A stretch of 64,000 bases of DNA, taken from the NCBI RefSeq assembly GCF_016623615.1, contig NZ_JAEHFX010000006.1, positions 186,001 to 250,000 of the forward strand, written 5' to 3'. The notes below the pieces were generated by a model, which worked only from the letters and a program-made list of their open reading frames with translations, was not told the origin of the DNA and searched no databases. This DNA is from Adhaeribacter terrigena (GTDB lineage: Bacteria; Bacteroidota; Bacteroidia; Cytophagales; Hymenobacteraceae). Shown here piece by piece: positions 52,965-61,790 of this stretch. Every line of letters starts with the position of its first letter. Position 1 is the first letter of the stretch. Position numbers and translations under genes: made by a program.

Positions 52965-52972
52965 TACTTTTG
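52965..52972 (+). promoter_or_regulatory. -7 box upstream of mpl
   Basis: TACTTTTG 20 bp before the mpl start. An interspersed repeat copy (52876-52891) lies 75 bp further upstream. Confidence 0.5.
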
Positions 52973-52992
52973 CTTTCTTACCATGCTATTTT

Positions 52993-54366
52993 ATGCTTTC
53001 GAACGAATATAAACGCATTCATTTAATTGCTACCGGTGGCAGCATTATGCACAACCTGGCTTTGGCCCTGGCCGAAAAAGGCCTGCAGGTTACCGGGTCT
53101 GACGACGAAATTTTTGAACCTGCCAAAAGCCGTCTGGCTGAGGCCGGTTTGCTGCCGGAAAAAGAAGGCTGGTTCCCGGAAAAAGTTACGGCTGAACTGG
53201 ATGCAGTAATTGTGGGTATGCACGCCCGCGCCGATAATCCGGAACTGCTCAAAGCCCAGGAGTTGAACCTGCCGGTTTATTCGTTCCCGGAGTTTATTTA
53301 CGAGCAAAGCAAAAACAAACAGCGCATTGTAATTGGCGGCAGCCACGGAAAAACCTCCATTACCAGCATTATTATGCACGTGCTGCAGTACCACAACCGC
53401 AAGTTCGATTACGCGGTGGGCGCGCAGCTGGAAGGTTTTAAGAACATGGTAAAGCTGACGGAAGATGCGCCGATCATTATAATTGAAGGCGATGAATACC
53501 TTTCTTCGCCAATTCTACGGGTGCCGAAATTCCATTTGTATCATCACCACATCGGCGTAATTTCCGGCATTTCCTGGGATCATATCAACGTGTTCCCGGA
53601 CGAGAAAATGTACCGCGAGCAGTTCCGCATTTTTGCCGACATGACCCCCAAAGCCGGCGTGATGATCTACAACCAGGACGACGAGCAGGTAGCCCACGTG
53701 TGCGTGCCGCGTACACAGGACGCTAAATTTATTGGTTACAGCGTGCATGAGCATAAGATCAAAAACGGGAAGACCTGGCTCATCACCAAAAAAGACCCGG
53801 TAGAAATTCAGATCTTTGGCGAGCATAACCTGCGGAATATCAGCGCGGCTAAGGAAGTTTGCAAGGAGATCGGGATCAAGGGTGCTGCTTTTTACGAAGC
53901 ACTGGCCACCTTTAAAGGTGCGGCTAAAAGATTAGAGAAATTAGGCGAAAAAAATTCTACGGTAATTTACCGTGATTTTGCACACGCGCCTTCCAAAGTA
54001 AAAGCTACTACCGAAGCCCTGAAAAAACAATTCCCGCACCGGAAGTTGGTTGCTTGTTTGGAATTGCATACCTTCAGCAGCCTGAACAAAGCTTTCCTGC
54101 CGCAATATGCAGGCGCTTTGCATGCGGCCGATGTGCCGGTGGTGTACTTCAACCCAAAAACGGTGGAACATAAGCGCATGGAAATGCTGGATGAAAGCCA
54201 GATAAAAGAAGCGTTCAAAAATCCGAACATCAGGGTTTTTACCAATAGCAAAGTCCTGCAGGCATTTATTGAAGATCAAAATTGGCAAGAGCAGAATCTG
54301 CTCCTGATGAGTTCGGGAAATTACGACAACCTGGATTTTAAACATTTGACGGAGAAAGTGCTTTAA
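52993..54366 (+). CDS. mpl: UDP-N-acetylmuramate:L-alanyl-gamma-D-glutamyl-meso-diaminopimelate ligase
   Basis: 457 aa Mur-ligase family. HLIATGGSIMHNLALALAEK (N-terminal UDP loop), the ATP loop VIGGSHGKTSITSIIMHVLQ, IIEGDEYLSSP, SWDHINVFPD, GEHNLRNISAAKEVCKEIGI and DFAHAPSKVKATTEALKKQF with the ELHTFSSLNK segment. The Mpl type is favoured over MurC by the short sequence, the HAPSK motif and the isolated position outside the dcw cluster. It reattaches recycled murein tripeptide to UDP-MurNAc. Confidence 0.88.
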   Translation: MLSNEYKRIHLIATGGSIMHNLALALAEKGLQVTGSDDEIFEPAKSRLAEAGLLPEKEGWFPEKVTAELDAVIVGMHARADNPELLKAQELNLPVYSFPEFIYEQSKNKQRIVIGGSHGKTSITSIIMHVLQYHNRKFDYAVGAQLEGFKNMVKLTEDAPIIIIEGDEYLSSPILRVPKFHLYHHHIGVISGISWDHINVFPDEKMYREQFRIFADMTPKAGVMIYNQDDEQVAHVCVPRTQDAKFIGYSVHEHKIKNGKTWLITKKDPVEIQIFGEHNLRNISAAKEVCKEIGIKGAAFYEALATFKGAAKRLEKLGEKNSTVIYRDFAHAPSKVKATTEALKKQFPHRKLVACLELHTFSSLNKAFLPQYAGALHAADVPVVYFNPKTVEHKRMEMLDESQIKEAFKNPNIRVFTNSKVLQAFIEDQNWQEQNLLLMSSGNYDNLDFKHLTEKVL

Positions 54367-54472
54367 AACCAATCCTTCCTTTTAAAAGAGGCGAGCTTTA
54401 AAATTTCTAAAGTGGGGTTTTAACAACTAAACCTGATTTTTCAGGGCATCCCGATTTTAGGAGGAATCTATT

Positions 54473-54533
54473 TCAGTTCGAATGCCAAGCCAGATCCCGC
54501 GCATGCCCGGGATAACTTTCATTCGAAACTGAC
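54473..54533. repeat. Nested imperfect palindrome downstream of mpl
   Basis: CAGTTCGAATG (54474-54484) faces CATTCGAAACTG (54520-54531), and inside it ATCCC (54494-54498) faces GGGAT (54509-54513); a T run follows. May serve as terminator of mpl or be a member of a dispersed palindromic family. Confidence 0.5.
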
Positions 54534-54604
54534 TTTTTTACCCATTTTCGATACCGTTTTTGCGAATAATTAATTATTATTCATTAGCCATTAATCATTA
54601 AACT

Positions 54605-55417
54605 ATGAAGCTGAACCTGAGAAAGCCCATTGTGTTTTTCGATCTGGAAACTACCGGAACCGATATTTGCAAAGACCGGATTGTGGAGATCAGCGTGCTG
54701 AAAGTGATGCCTGATGGTGAAGAAATCCTGAAAACGCGGAAGATCAACCCAACCATTCCGATTCCACTGGAGTCGAGCATGATCCATAAAATTTACGACG
54801 ACGACGTGAAGGATTGTCCTACGTTTGCGCAGGTTGCCAAGAATCTGTATGATTTTATGCAGGGTTGCGACCTGGGCGGTTATAACCTGCTCAAATTCGA
54901 CATCCCTTTGCTGGCCGAGGAATTTTTGCGCTGCAACATCGAGTTCGACCTGGAAAACCGCGCCGTGGTAGATGTATGCCGCATTTTTCACCAGATGGAA
55001 CAACGGACTTTAAGTGCGGCCTATAAATTTTATTGCGACAAAGCCCTGGATAATGCCCATAGTGCGGAAGCTGATACGGTGGCCACTTACGAAATTCTAA
55101 AAGCGCAGATCCTGCGGTACGAAAACGTTTCGATGGTTTCGGCGGATCTGAAAGAAGTTTTTCCGGTTTGCAACGACATGCAGCAGCTGCATAAATTTAC
55201 AGCGCAAAACACGGCCGATCTTTCCGGCAGAATTGTTTACAATAACGCCGGCCGCGAAGTTTTCAATTTCGGGAAACATAAAAATGTGCCAGTGGAAGAC
55301 GTGCTTGTTAAGGAACCAAGTTATTACGACTGGATGATGAAAGGTGAATTTCCGCTTTACACCAAGAAAGTACTGACCAAAATCAAGTTGCGCGGCGTTA
55401 CGATGTTTAAAGCCTAA
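54605..55417 (+). CDS. 3'-5' exonuclease, DnaQ (epsilon) fold
   Basis: 270 aa. Exo I VFFDLETTGTDICKDRIVEI, Exo II GYNLLKFDIPLLAEEFL, Exo III AHSAEADTVATYEIL, all DEDD residues present (DEDDh by AHSAEAD). A C-terminal extension FNFGKHKNVPVEDVLVKEPS and YYDWMMKGEFPLYTK is the small domain found on this Bacteroidota exonuclease group. Probable role: proofreading or nucleic-acid repair. Terminator at 55441. Confidence 0.9.
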   Translation: MKLNLRKPIVFFDLETTGTDICKDRIVEISVLKVMPDGEEILKTRKINPTIPIPLESSMIHKIYDDDVKDCPTFAQVAKNLYDFMQGCDLGGYNLLKFDIPLLAEEFLRCNIEFDLENRAVVDVCRIFHQMEQRTLSAAYKFYCDKALDNAHSAEADTVATYEILKAQILRYENVSMVSADLKEVFPVCNDMQQLHKFTAQNTADLSGRIVYNNAGREVFNFGKHKNVPVEDVLVKEPSYYDWMMKGEFPLYTKKVLTKIKLRGVTMFKA

Positions 55418-55440
55418 AAATCCTCCTAAACATAAAAACC

Positions 55441-55472
55441 AAAAAAGTCCGGCTCTTCTGCCGGACTTTTTT
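55441..55472. terminator. Intrinsic terminator between convergent genes
   Basis: AAAAAAGTCCGGC-TCTTCT-GCCGGACTTTTTT; ends both the exonuclease gene (plus) and the small-peptide/lipoprotein pair (minus). Confidence 0.9.
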
Positions 55473-55491
55473 GGTTTAAAATTATACCGTT

Positions 55492-55575
55492 TTATTTCTT
55501 TTTCTGCCGTTTATCACCGGCTAAGGTGGTAGCGGCTAAAACGGCCAGGGCGGTTAAGATCAGTTTCTTCCACAT
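55492..55575 (-). CDS. Short membrane peptide coupled to the lipoprotein gene
   Basis: 27 aa: MWKKLILTALAVLAATTLAG then DKRQKKK. Its ATG begins one base after the TGA of the upstream lipoprotein gene (TGAAATG), so it would be translated by coupling. It is a basic, one-helix peptide with a signal-like helix and Lys-rich tail; no family known. Too short for most gene finders. A reverse interspersed element overlaps its stop codon end. Confidence 0.5.
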   Translation of the reverse strand: MWKKLILTALAVLAATTLAGDKRQKKK

Positions 55576-55576
55576 T

Positions 55577-56107
55577 TCAGCGGCGCATAAAACTGTTGGT
55601 TTCGGCTACGGAATAGGAACAGGAACCGGCGCTTGCTTCTTCCTGACATTCGGAACCGGTAATAATATTATGATCGTAGGTGAAAAGGCAGAATTCGCAG
55701 TCGCGGCTGGTGGTAACGTATTTCCGGGAATTGGAGCTTACGTATAAACTGTTGTCTTCGGAAACGTGAAGCTCTAAAGCCATCATCCGGAATTCGCCGT
55801 TCTTCTGCCCGATCCCTACGGCGTAGTAGTACGGCTTATCATTTTTAGTGGCCTGCACCCTTCTGATCTGCGCATGATCTACCACGGTGCCATCGCCAAA
55901 TTCATCGATAAACGGTTGCAGCATTTTTTCGGGCTCCACGGCATACGTTACGCTATCGAAGATCATTTGCCCGAGCAATTTTCCGGCTGCTACTTTTTCC
56001 CCATTCTGTTCTACGGGCATGTTGATTACTTCCGGAAAATTGCCTTCGCGCTGGCAGGCAGAACCGAGCAACAGGACAGCACTAAAAATGAATGCATACT
56101 TTTTCAT
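55577..56107 (-). CDS. Lipoprotein of unknown function
   Basis: 176 aa. Lipoprotein signal MKKYAFIFSAVLLLGSACQR (Cys 18). Mature part: KLLGQMIFDSVTYAVEPEKM, TKNDKPYYYAVGIGQKNGEF, RMMALELHVSEDNSLYVSSN, and a Cys-rich end (TSRDCEFCLFTYDHN, GSECQEEASAGSCSY) with four cysteines that could form disulfides. No family recognised. Followed directly by the 27-aa peptide gene. Confidence 0.75.
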   Translation of the reverse strand: MKKYAFIFSAVLLLGSACQREGNFPEVINMPVEQNGEKVAAGKLLGQMIFDSVTYAVEPEKMLQPFIDEFGDGTVVDHAQIRRVQATKNDKPYYYAVGIGQKNGEFRMMALELHVSEDNSLYVSSNSRKYVTTSRDCEFCLFTYDHNIITGSECQEEASAGSCSYSVAETNSFMRR

Positions 56108-56126
56108 GATATTACCCTAGCGTTTT

Positions 56127-56921
56127 TTAGCGTGGTTTATAATATTTCATGGCTTCCGGCATTAAACGGCGCAGATCGTTGATACGCGTGGCATCGGAAG
56201 GGTGAGTGGATAAAAATTCCGGGGGAGCTTGTCCGCTGCCCTGGGCCGCCATGCGTTCCCAGAACGGAATTGCCTGCTGCGGATCGTAACCGGCCATGGC
56301 CATAAAAATCAGTCCCAAATGGTCGGCTTCCGATTCCTGGGTGCGGCCGTATTTAAGCAAACCTAAGCCCGAACCTACGTTGTAAGAAGTTAAAAACAAA
56401 CTGCGCGTCTGGGCCGGTTTCTGAGAAAGAGCAACATCCAGCGCTACGCCGCCTAACTGCTGGGCCAGGCCCTGGCTCATGCGTTCGTTGCCGTGTTTGG
56501 CAATGGCGTGGGCAATTTCGTGGCCCATTACTACGGCCAGGCCGGTTTCGTTCTGGGTTAAAGGCAAGATGCCGGTATATACCACCACTTTTCCGCCGGG
56601 CATACACCAGGCGTTAGGCGTTTTATCTTCCACCAGGTTAAATTCCCACTGAAATCCGGCCAGTTCGTTGCTTAAATTATTTTGCGCCATGTAGGCTTCC
56701 ACGGCCTGCTGAATGCGCTGCCCTACCCTTTTCACCATGGCCGTGTTGGCTGCATCGGAAGAAAGGCGGTTTTGTTTCAGGAAAGTATCGTATTCGGAAA
56801 AGCTCATGGAAAGCATTTGCGAATCGGGCACCAGATCGAGCTGCCGGCGGCCGGTAACCGGAACCGTGGAACAACTAACGGCAGCGAACAAACAACTGGC
56901 GAGGAAAAATTTTCTTAACAT
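56127..56921 (-). CDS. M48-family metallopeptidase, lipoprotein
   Basis: 264 aa with lipobox AAVSCSTVPVTG (Cys 17). PVTGRRQLDLVPDSQMLSMS is the usual start of LoiP/YcaL-type M48B peptidases; zinc motif VVMGHEIAHAIAKHGNERMS (HExxH) and the third ligand Glu in RTQESEADHLGLIFMAMAGY (ESEAD). Final STHPSDATRINDLRRLMPEA is conserved too. Expected to degrade misfolded outer-membrane or periplasmic proteins. 19 bp upstream of the lipoprotein gene at 56107, so the two, and the small peptide, likely form one operon. Confidence 0.9.
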   Translation of the reverse strand: MLRKFFLASCLFAAVSCSTVPVTGRRQLDLVPDSQMLSMSFSEYDTFLKQNRLSSDAANTAMVKRVGQRIQQAVEAYMAQNNLSNELAGFQWEFNLVEDKTPNAWCMPGGKVVVYTGILPLTQNETGLAVVMGHEIAHAIAKHGNERMSQGLAQQLGGVALDVALSQKPAQTRSLFLTSYNVGSGLGLLKYGRTQESEADHLGLIFMAMAGYDPQQAIPFWERMAAQGSGQAPPEFLSTHPSDATRINDLRRLMPEAMKYYKPR

Positions 56922-57144
56922 AATGATTCTACTTTTTAGTATGAAAAAGATAGCGTTTGGGGTATACCCATGGTGATTGCACCTCTATACGTTTTTAGCT
57001 ATATAAAATGTTTGCTTCCGGAAAAAAATCCTGCTGGTTCCAATATCCGTAAGGGGTGATTTCCGGGGCCGGGCAATAAACTTGCAGCTAAGCCTGTTTT
57101 CCCTGAGAATTAAGTTTTACTTTTGAAGGAAGAAATTCCCTGCT

Positions 57145-57756
57145 ATGAAAATACTTTGCATTGGCCGTAATTACGCCGACCATATTGCCGAACTGAAAAA
57201 CGAAATTCCGGACGAACCGGTAATTTTCACCAAGCCAGATACCGCTCTATTGCGCCAGAATTCACCTTTTTACTTCCCCGATTTCTCCAGCGACATTCAC
57301 CACGAAATTGAACTGATCTTAAGAATAAGCAAGGAAGGCAAGAATATTCAGGCAAAATTTGCGCAGAATTATTACGACGGTATTGGCCTGGGCGTAGATT
57401 TTACTGCCCGCGACCTGCAGGCCAAAGCCAAAGCCAAAGGTTTGCCCTGGACCCTGGCCAAAGAATTTAACGGCTCCGCCCCGGTTTCGGAATTTAAACC
57501 AATTGCCGATTTCCCGGATCAGAACAACATCAATTTCAGCTTACAGGTAAACGGCCAGGTGCGGCAGCAAGGTAATTCTGAACTCATGATGCATAAGTTT
57601 GCTGATATTATTGCTTTCATTTCCAGATACATTACCCTGAAAAAAGGCGACATTATTTTTACAGGTACCCCTGCCGGCGTTGGCCCGGTTCAGATCAGCG
57701 ACCGCCTGGAAGGCTTTATAGAAAACGAGAAAATGCTCGATTTTGAAGTAAAATAA
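57145..57756 (+). CDS. Fumarylacetoacetate-hydrolase family protein
   Basis: 203 aa, the short FAH domain type. KILCIGRNYADHIAELKNEI, EPVIFTKPDTALL, metal-binding HHEIELILRISKEGKNI (E.E pair), GLGVDFTARDLQAKAKAKGL and GDIIFTGTPAGVGPVQ. Members hydrolyse C-C bonds of diketones, or act as oxaloacetate decarboxylase/acylpyruvase; the short length and motifs suggest acylpyruvase-like activity. Too small for true fumarylacetoacetase in tyrosine degradation, and not near hpd. Confidence 0.9.
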   Translation: MKILCIGRNYADHIAELKNEIPDEPVIFTKPDTALLRQNSPFYFPDFSSDIHHEIELILRISKEGKNIQAKFAQNYYDGIGLGVDFTARDLQAKAKAKGLPWTLAKEFNGSAPVSEFKPIADFPDQNNINFSLQVNGQVRQQGNSELMMHKFADIIAFISRYITLKKGDIIFTGTPAGVGPVQISDRLEGFIENEKMLDFEVK

Positions 57757-57759
57757 TGT

Positions 57760-57870
57760 GCTAATGTGGCAATGTGCTAATGTGTTAGTGAATTAATAAT
57801 TTTAACCCATTTACACATTAGCGCATTTAAATTAGCACATTAACACATTTTCACATTTACATATTAAATT
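57760..57870. repeat. Tandem-word tract (GTGCTAAT, inverted downstream)
   Basis: GTGCTAATGTGGCAATGTGC and AATGTG on the left, then CACATTAGCGCATTTAAATT and AGCACATTAACACATT on the right: the same word in both directions, so the tract can form a long imperfect hairpin. A related tract is found at 25378-25420. Confidence 0.6.
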
Positions 57871-57874
57871 AGTT

Positions 57875-59773
57875 TTGAAGTTCAGATTTTTTGCAGCGAG
57901 TTTTTTAGCGTTTTTTAGTACCGTTTTTGCAGTGCTGGCCCAGATGCCGGCCGATGTGCCTTTAGATTATTTTATGTTCCCGATAAAACCGGGCCAGCAG
58001 AATTTCCTTTCTGGCAGCATGGGCGAGATCCGGCCAAGCCACTTTCATGGCGGCATCGATATTAAAACGGGCGGCGTAACGGGCTGGCCGGTGTATGCGG
58101 CCGCCGACGGGTACGTATCGCGGTACAAACAATCGAGCTACGGTTACGGCAACGTTGTTTATTTAACCCACCCCAATGGGCTGGTAACGGTTTATGCCCA
58201 TTTAGAGCGTTTTGCCGAGCCGATAGCCGCTTTTATGCTGCGCAAGCAATACGAAAACCAGGCCTTTGAACTGGAACTAAAGCCGGAAAAAGATATTTTC
58301 AAGTTCAAAAAAGGCGATATTATTGGCTATGGCGGAAATACGGGCGGTTCTGGCGGCCCACATCTGCACTTCGAGATCCGCGATAAAGATGATGTACAGT
58401 ACAACGTGCTGCGTTTCAGGTTTCCGGAAATAGTGGACAATATTCCACCTACTTTAAATACCATCGCGCTTAAAACACTATCTATCGATGGCCGGGTAAA
58501 CAACCAATTTGACCGTTTTGAATTTACGCCCGTGAAAAGCGGCACTTTTTACACCTTAAAAGATAGCGTTTTTGCCCACGGCTTGATTGGCCTGGAAATG
58601 ATGGCTTTCGACCGGCTGAATAATGCCGAAAACAAGAACGGCGTACAGAAAGTGGATCTGACAGTGAACGGCAAAGTGGTTTACAGCCATTACATAGACG
58701 CCATTCCGCACGAAAAAAGCCGCCAGGTTTCCTGCCATATTAATTACGAGGTACTGAAACGCTATGGAAAAAGCTTCGAAAAGTGCTATGTAGACGATGG
58801 CAACGGCTTACCGATCTACGCGCAAACCTACCAGAAAGGCAAATTCTTCATTAAACCGAACTCTAAAAATGAGGTGGTGCTCACGCTGAAAGATGCTTAT
58901 CAAAACACTACCACGTTCCGTTTTACGATCTACGGCCGGAAACCGGTTTTTGAAGGCACGGCCAAAAAACCCAAAAAACCGCAACTCGATTACGAAATCA
59001 GCGAAAATATTCTGAAAGTTACCGCCAACGATACGGCCAGCCAGGTTCGCAACGTAGAACTTTATATTGGCCGCTTAAAATACAACCTCCTGCCAAGTTA
59101 TGCTACCGAAAACGGTTCGGTGCACCTTTATGACCTGCGCGGCGGCATTCCGGATTCCATAACTTTCTGCGGCATTTCCCGGAAACCCGGCATCCGCCAG
59201 ATCGTACCCTCGGGCCAGGAACTGAATTATACCGACAATAACGTGAGCGTGGTTTTCCAGCCAAATTCGCTTTACGATACGCTGTACTTGAAAACGGCTG
59301 TCGACAAAGAGTTCTTTACCGTAAACGATATGTTCACGCCACTTTACGGCCCTATTAAACTGACTTTAAAACCGCAAACCTTGCCAGCCGGCGATCTGAG
59401 TAAAGCCGCAGTTTATTTTGCGGGCTGGGGCAAAAGCCGCAATTTTGAAGGCGGCAAATGGGAAAATGGCGCGATCACGACTTACACCAAAAACTTGGGC
59501 AAATTCCGGATATTAACCGATACCACCGCCCCGACCGTGAAATTGCTGATGAAAAACAAAGACGTAATTTCTTTCCGGGTACGCGACGACCTTTCAGGAC
59601 TGGCTTCATATAAGCTGGAAATAGACGGCAAATTCGTTTTGCTCAAGTTCGAACATAAAAAAGCGCTGATGTGGTCCGAAAAACTGGATAAAAAAGTACC
59701 TTTGTCGGGCGAAGTGGTTTTGCGGGTGAAAGACAACGCCGGAAACGAAACGGTTTATAAAACCAAAATATAG
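57875..59773 (+). CDS. M23-family metallopeptidase, exported
   Basis: 632 aa. TTG start at 57875, then a signal peptide (MKFRFFAASFLAFFSTVFAV). Residues 40-180 hold the LytM/M23 domain: HFHGGIDIKTGG (HxxxD zinc), GYVSRYKQSSYGYGNVVYLT, TVYAHLERF and GGPHLHFEIRD (HxH). A 45-residue insert splits the domain near residue 115. The remaining 400 residues are Ig-like/strand-rich. Expected activity: cutting peptidoglycan cross-links or regulating amidases. TTG is chosen because no ATG starts the signal sequence. Confidence 0.88.
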   Translation: MKFRFFAASFLAFFSTVFAVLAQMPADVPLDYFMFPIKPGQQNFLSGSMGEIRPSHFHGGIDIKTGGVTGWPVYAAADGYVSRYKQSSYGYGNVVYLTHPNGLVTVYAHLERFAEPIAAFMLRKQYENQAFELELKPEKDIFKFKKGDIIGYGGNTGGSGGPHLHFEIRDKDDVQYNVLRFRFPEIVDNIPPTLNTIALKTLSIDGRVNNQFDRFEFTPVKSGTFYTLKDSVFAHGLIGLEMMAFDRLNNAENKNGVQKVDLTVNGKVVYSHYIDAIPHEKSRQVSCHINYEVLKRYGKSFEKCYVDDGNGLPIYAQTYQKGKFFIKPNSKNEVVLTLKDAYQNTTTFRFTIYGRKPVFEGTAKKPKKPQLDYEISENILKVTANDTASQVRNVELYIGRLKYNLLPSYATENGSVHLYDLRGGIPDSITFCGISRKPGIRQIVPSGQELNYTDNNVSVVFQPNSLYDTLYLKTAVDKEFFTVNDMFTPLYGPIKLTLKPQTLPAGDLSKAAVYFAGWGKSRNFEGGKWENGAITTYTKNLGKFRILTDTTAPTVKLLMKNKDVISFRVRDDLSGLASYKLEIDGKFVLLKFEHKKALMWSEKLDKKVPLSGEVVLRVKDNAGNETVYKTKI

Positions 59774-59839
59774 TGGATTTGAAAATTTGGAGATTTGAAA
59801 TTCGAAGATGATTTTCAGGATTTTCTAAAACAAATAAAA

Positions 59840-60292
59840 ATGAGCTTACAAGTTGGCGATATCGCACCTGATTTTGAAGTGAAGAACCAGCACGGCGAGT
59901 TACTAAAGCTTTCCGGTTTCCGGGGCAAAAAAGTGGTGCTTTACTTTTACCCGAAAGACGATACGCCCGGCTGCACCGCCCAGGCCTGCAGCCTTCGCGA
60001 CAATTACGATGCACTTTTAAAACAAGGCTACGTGGTTGTAGGCGTAAGTGTAGACAACGAAAAAAAGCACCAGAAATTTATAGATAAATACGAACTACCT
60101 TTCCCGCTCCTGGCTGATACAGAGCACGAAATAGTGGAAAAATACGGCGTGTGGCAGGAAAAAAGCATGTATGGCCGCAAATACATGGGCACTATGCGAT
60201 ACACTTTTGTGATTGATGAGGAAGGAAAAATTGAAGACATCATCACCAAAGTGGATACAAAAAACCACGCGGCGCAAATTCTGAAAAGCTAA
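59840..60292 (+). CDS. bcp: Thioredoxin-dependent thiol peroxidase (bacterioferritin comigratory protein)
   Basis: 150 aa from the ATG at 59840 (MSLQVGDIAPDFEVKNQHGE); the longer TTG frame from 59795 adds 15 unlikely residues. PRX domain with peroxidatic Cys and resolving Cys in TPGCTAQACSLRDNY (CxxxxC, atypical 2-Cys BCP type), and the usual GVSVDNEKKHQKFIDKYELP and PFPLLADTEHEIVEKYGV. Reduces H2O2 and organic peroxides using thioredoxin. Terminator at 60295. Confidence 0.95.
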   Translation: MSLQVGDIAPDFEVKNQHGELLKLSGFRGKKVVLYFYPKDDTPGCTAQACSLRDNYDALLKQGYVVVGVSVDNEKKHQKFIDKYELPFPLLADTEHEIVEKYGVWQEKSMYGRKYMGTMRYTFVIDEEGKIEDIITKVDTKNHAAQILKS

Positions 60293-60294
60293 CT

Positions 60295-60330
60295 AAAAGT
60301 TGAACTGTGAAAATCGCGGTTCAACTTTTT
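60295..60330. terminator. Terminator of bcp
   Basis: AAAAGTTGAAC, loop, GTTCAACTTTTT. Confidence 0.8.
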
Positions 60331-60418
60331 GGCTTTATAGGTTTGATGGTAGAAGGATAAAGGAAGAAAGTAGAAGGAGTTTTTTTGGGGAAAAGGATAG
60401 GGTTTTTGAACGAGCTGA

Positions 60419-60838
60419 ATGGATATAAAAAAATGGTTTAAGGGGAAATATTTATTTTTTACAATTCCTACGATAATTTGGGTGGGCGGAGTGATCGTAT
60501 TAAGCATATTCAAAATTGATATAGGAAACACTGAGAGCCGGATTAATAAAAAGAATTGCGAAGACGAAAAAAAATTAAAAGCAGAACGCATTCAGGGAGT
60601 AGTTACAAGTAAATTCGCTGATGAAAGAGGAGTGAAGTTTTTCAAGTATGTAAGTGGCTCTGATACCTTGATCAGCCAGTGGGCACTTTTAAACCCTAAG
60701 ACTTACAATTTCCTTCAGGTTGGTGATTCCATTCTAAAAGAAAATGGCAGCCTGGAGTTTAAAATAAACAGAACAGCTCTAAACACTACTTTTATCTACT
60801 ATATTGATTGGGATTGCAATGAAGCACTTTTAAAATAA
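60419..60838 (+). CDS. Membrane-anchored protein of unknown function
   Basis: 139 aa. One membrane helix near the N-terminus (YLFFTIPTIIWVGGVIVLSI) with positively charged residues before it, then an external soluble domain (GVVTSKFADERGVKFFKYVS, LQVGDSILKENGSLEF, TTFIYYIDWDCNEALLK). Looks like a small single-anchor protein with an OB- or SH3-like beta domain, but no family recognised. Stands alone; its AT content is somewhat higher than that of its neighbours. Confidence 0.65.
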   Translation: MDIKKWFKGKYLFFTIPTIIWVGGVIVLSIFKIDIGNTESRINKKNCEDEKKLKAERIQGVVTSKFADERGVKFFKYVSGSDTLISQWALLNPKTYNFLQVGDSILKENGSLEFKINRTALNTTFIYYIDWDCNEALLK

Positions 60839-60935
60839 ACCCTGACTTTTTAACCAAAAAACAATACCGTTTTCAACTGTTATACATTGAAGTAAAATTA
60901 ATCATTAGTCATTATACATTAATCATTACAAATAA

Positions 60936-61790
60936 ATGAACCCTTTTAACAAAAACGTTGACGAACTGAACCAGATGGCATCGCAGGTGCGCCGCGACAT
61001 TCTGCGCATGGTGCACGCCGTAAATTCCGGTCACCCGGGCGGCTCTTTGGGCTGTACTGAATTCCTGGTTTCCCTTTACTTTAAGGTAATGGATCACAAC
61101 CCGAATTTCAACATGGATGGCACCGGCGAAGACCTGTTTTTCCTTTCGAACGGCCACATTTCCCCGGTTTGGTACAGCGTTTTGGCCCGTTCTAGTTACT
61201 TCGATGTAAAAGAACTTGCAACGTTCCGTAAACTGAACTCCCGCTTACAGGGCCACCCGGCCACGCACGAGCATCTACCGGGCATCCGCATTGCTTCGGG
61301 TTCTTTGGGCCAGGGCTTATCGGCGGCTACCGGCGCAGCGCAGGCTAAAAAACTGAATGGCGACGACAAACTGGTTTACGTGCTCATGGGCGACGGCGAA
61401 CTGGAAGAAGGCCAGGTTTGGGAAGCGGCCATGTATGCTCACCACCACAAAGTAGATAATCTTATTGCTACTGTAGACGTGAACGGTCAGCAGATCGATG
61501 GCCCGACCGATGCGGTTATGAGCTTAGGCAACCTGCGCGCCAAATGGGAAGCTTTCGGTTGGAAAGTGCTGGAAACGCAGGGCAATAATTTCAACGAATT
61601 GCTGCCAACGCTGGAAGAAGCTAAAAGCTTAACCGGTCAGGGCCAGCCGATCATGATCCTGATGAACACTGAAATGGGTTACGGCATCGACTTCATGATG
61701 GGTTCGCACAAGTGGCATGGTATTGCGCCGAACGATGCGCAGCTGCAGCAGGCGTTATTACAGGCAGCTGAAACAGCCGGAGATTATTAA
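60936..61790 (+). CDS. Transketolase, N-terminal (TPP-binding) subunit
   Basis: 284 aa, about half the size of one-chain transketolase. NSGHPGGSLGCTEFLVSLYF, DLFFLSNGHISPVWYSVLAR, ASGSLGQGLSAATGAAQAKK and the TPP motif YVLMGDGELEEGQVWEAAMY ending in DVNGQQIDGPTDAV. With the C-terminal subunit (63573 onward) it forms the heterotetramer that moves two-carbon units in the pentose phosphate pathway. Between the two halves lies a VWA gene, unusual because the pair is often adjacent. Upstream: a reverse interspersed repeat (60858) and an ATTAATCATTA tract (60899). Confidence 0.93.
   Translation: MNPFNKNVDELNQMASQVRRDILRMVHAVNSGHPGGSLGCTEFLVSLYFKVMDHNPNFNMDGTGEDLFFLSNGHISPVWYSVLARSSYFDVKELATFRKLNSRLQGHPATHEHLPGIRIASGSLGQGLSAATGAAQAKKLNGDDKLVYVLMGDGELEEGQVWEAAMYAHHHKVDNLIATVDVNGQQIDGPTDAVMSLGNLRAKWEAFGWKVLETQGNNFNELLPTLEEAKSLTGQGQPIMILMNTEMGYGIDFMMGSHKWHGIAPNDAQLQQALLQAAETAGDY

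Noticed and set aside
57145-57756. True fumarylacetoacetase forming a tyrosine pathway with hpd
   Set aside because: The protein is the short FAH-domain type (203 aa) and lies 12 kb from hpd; fumarylacetoacetase is about 420 aa.
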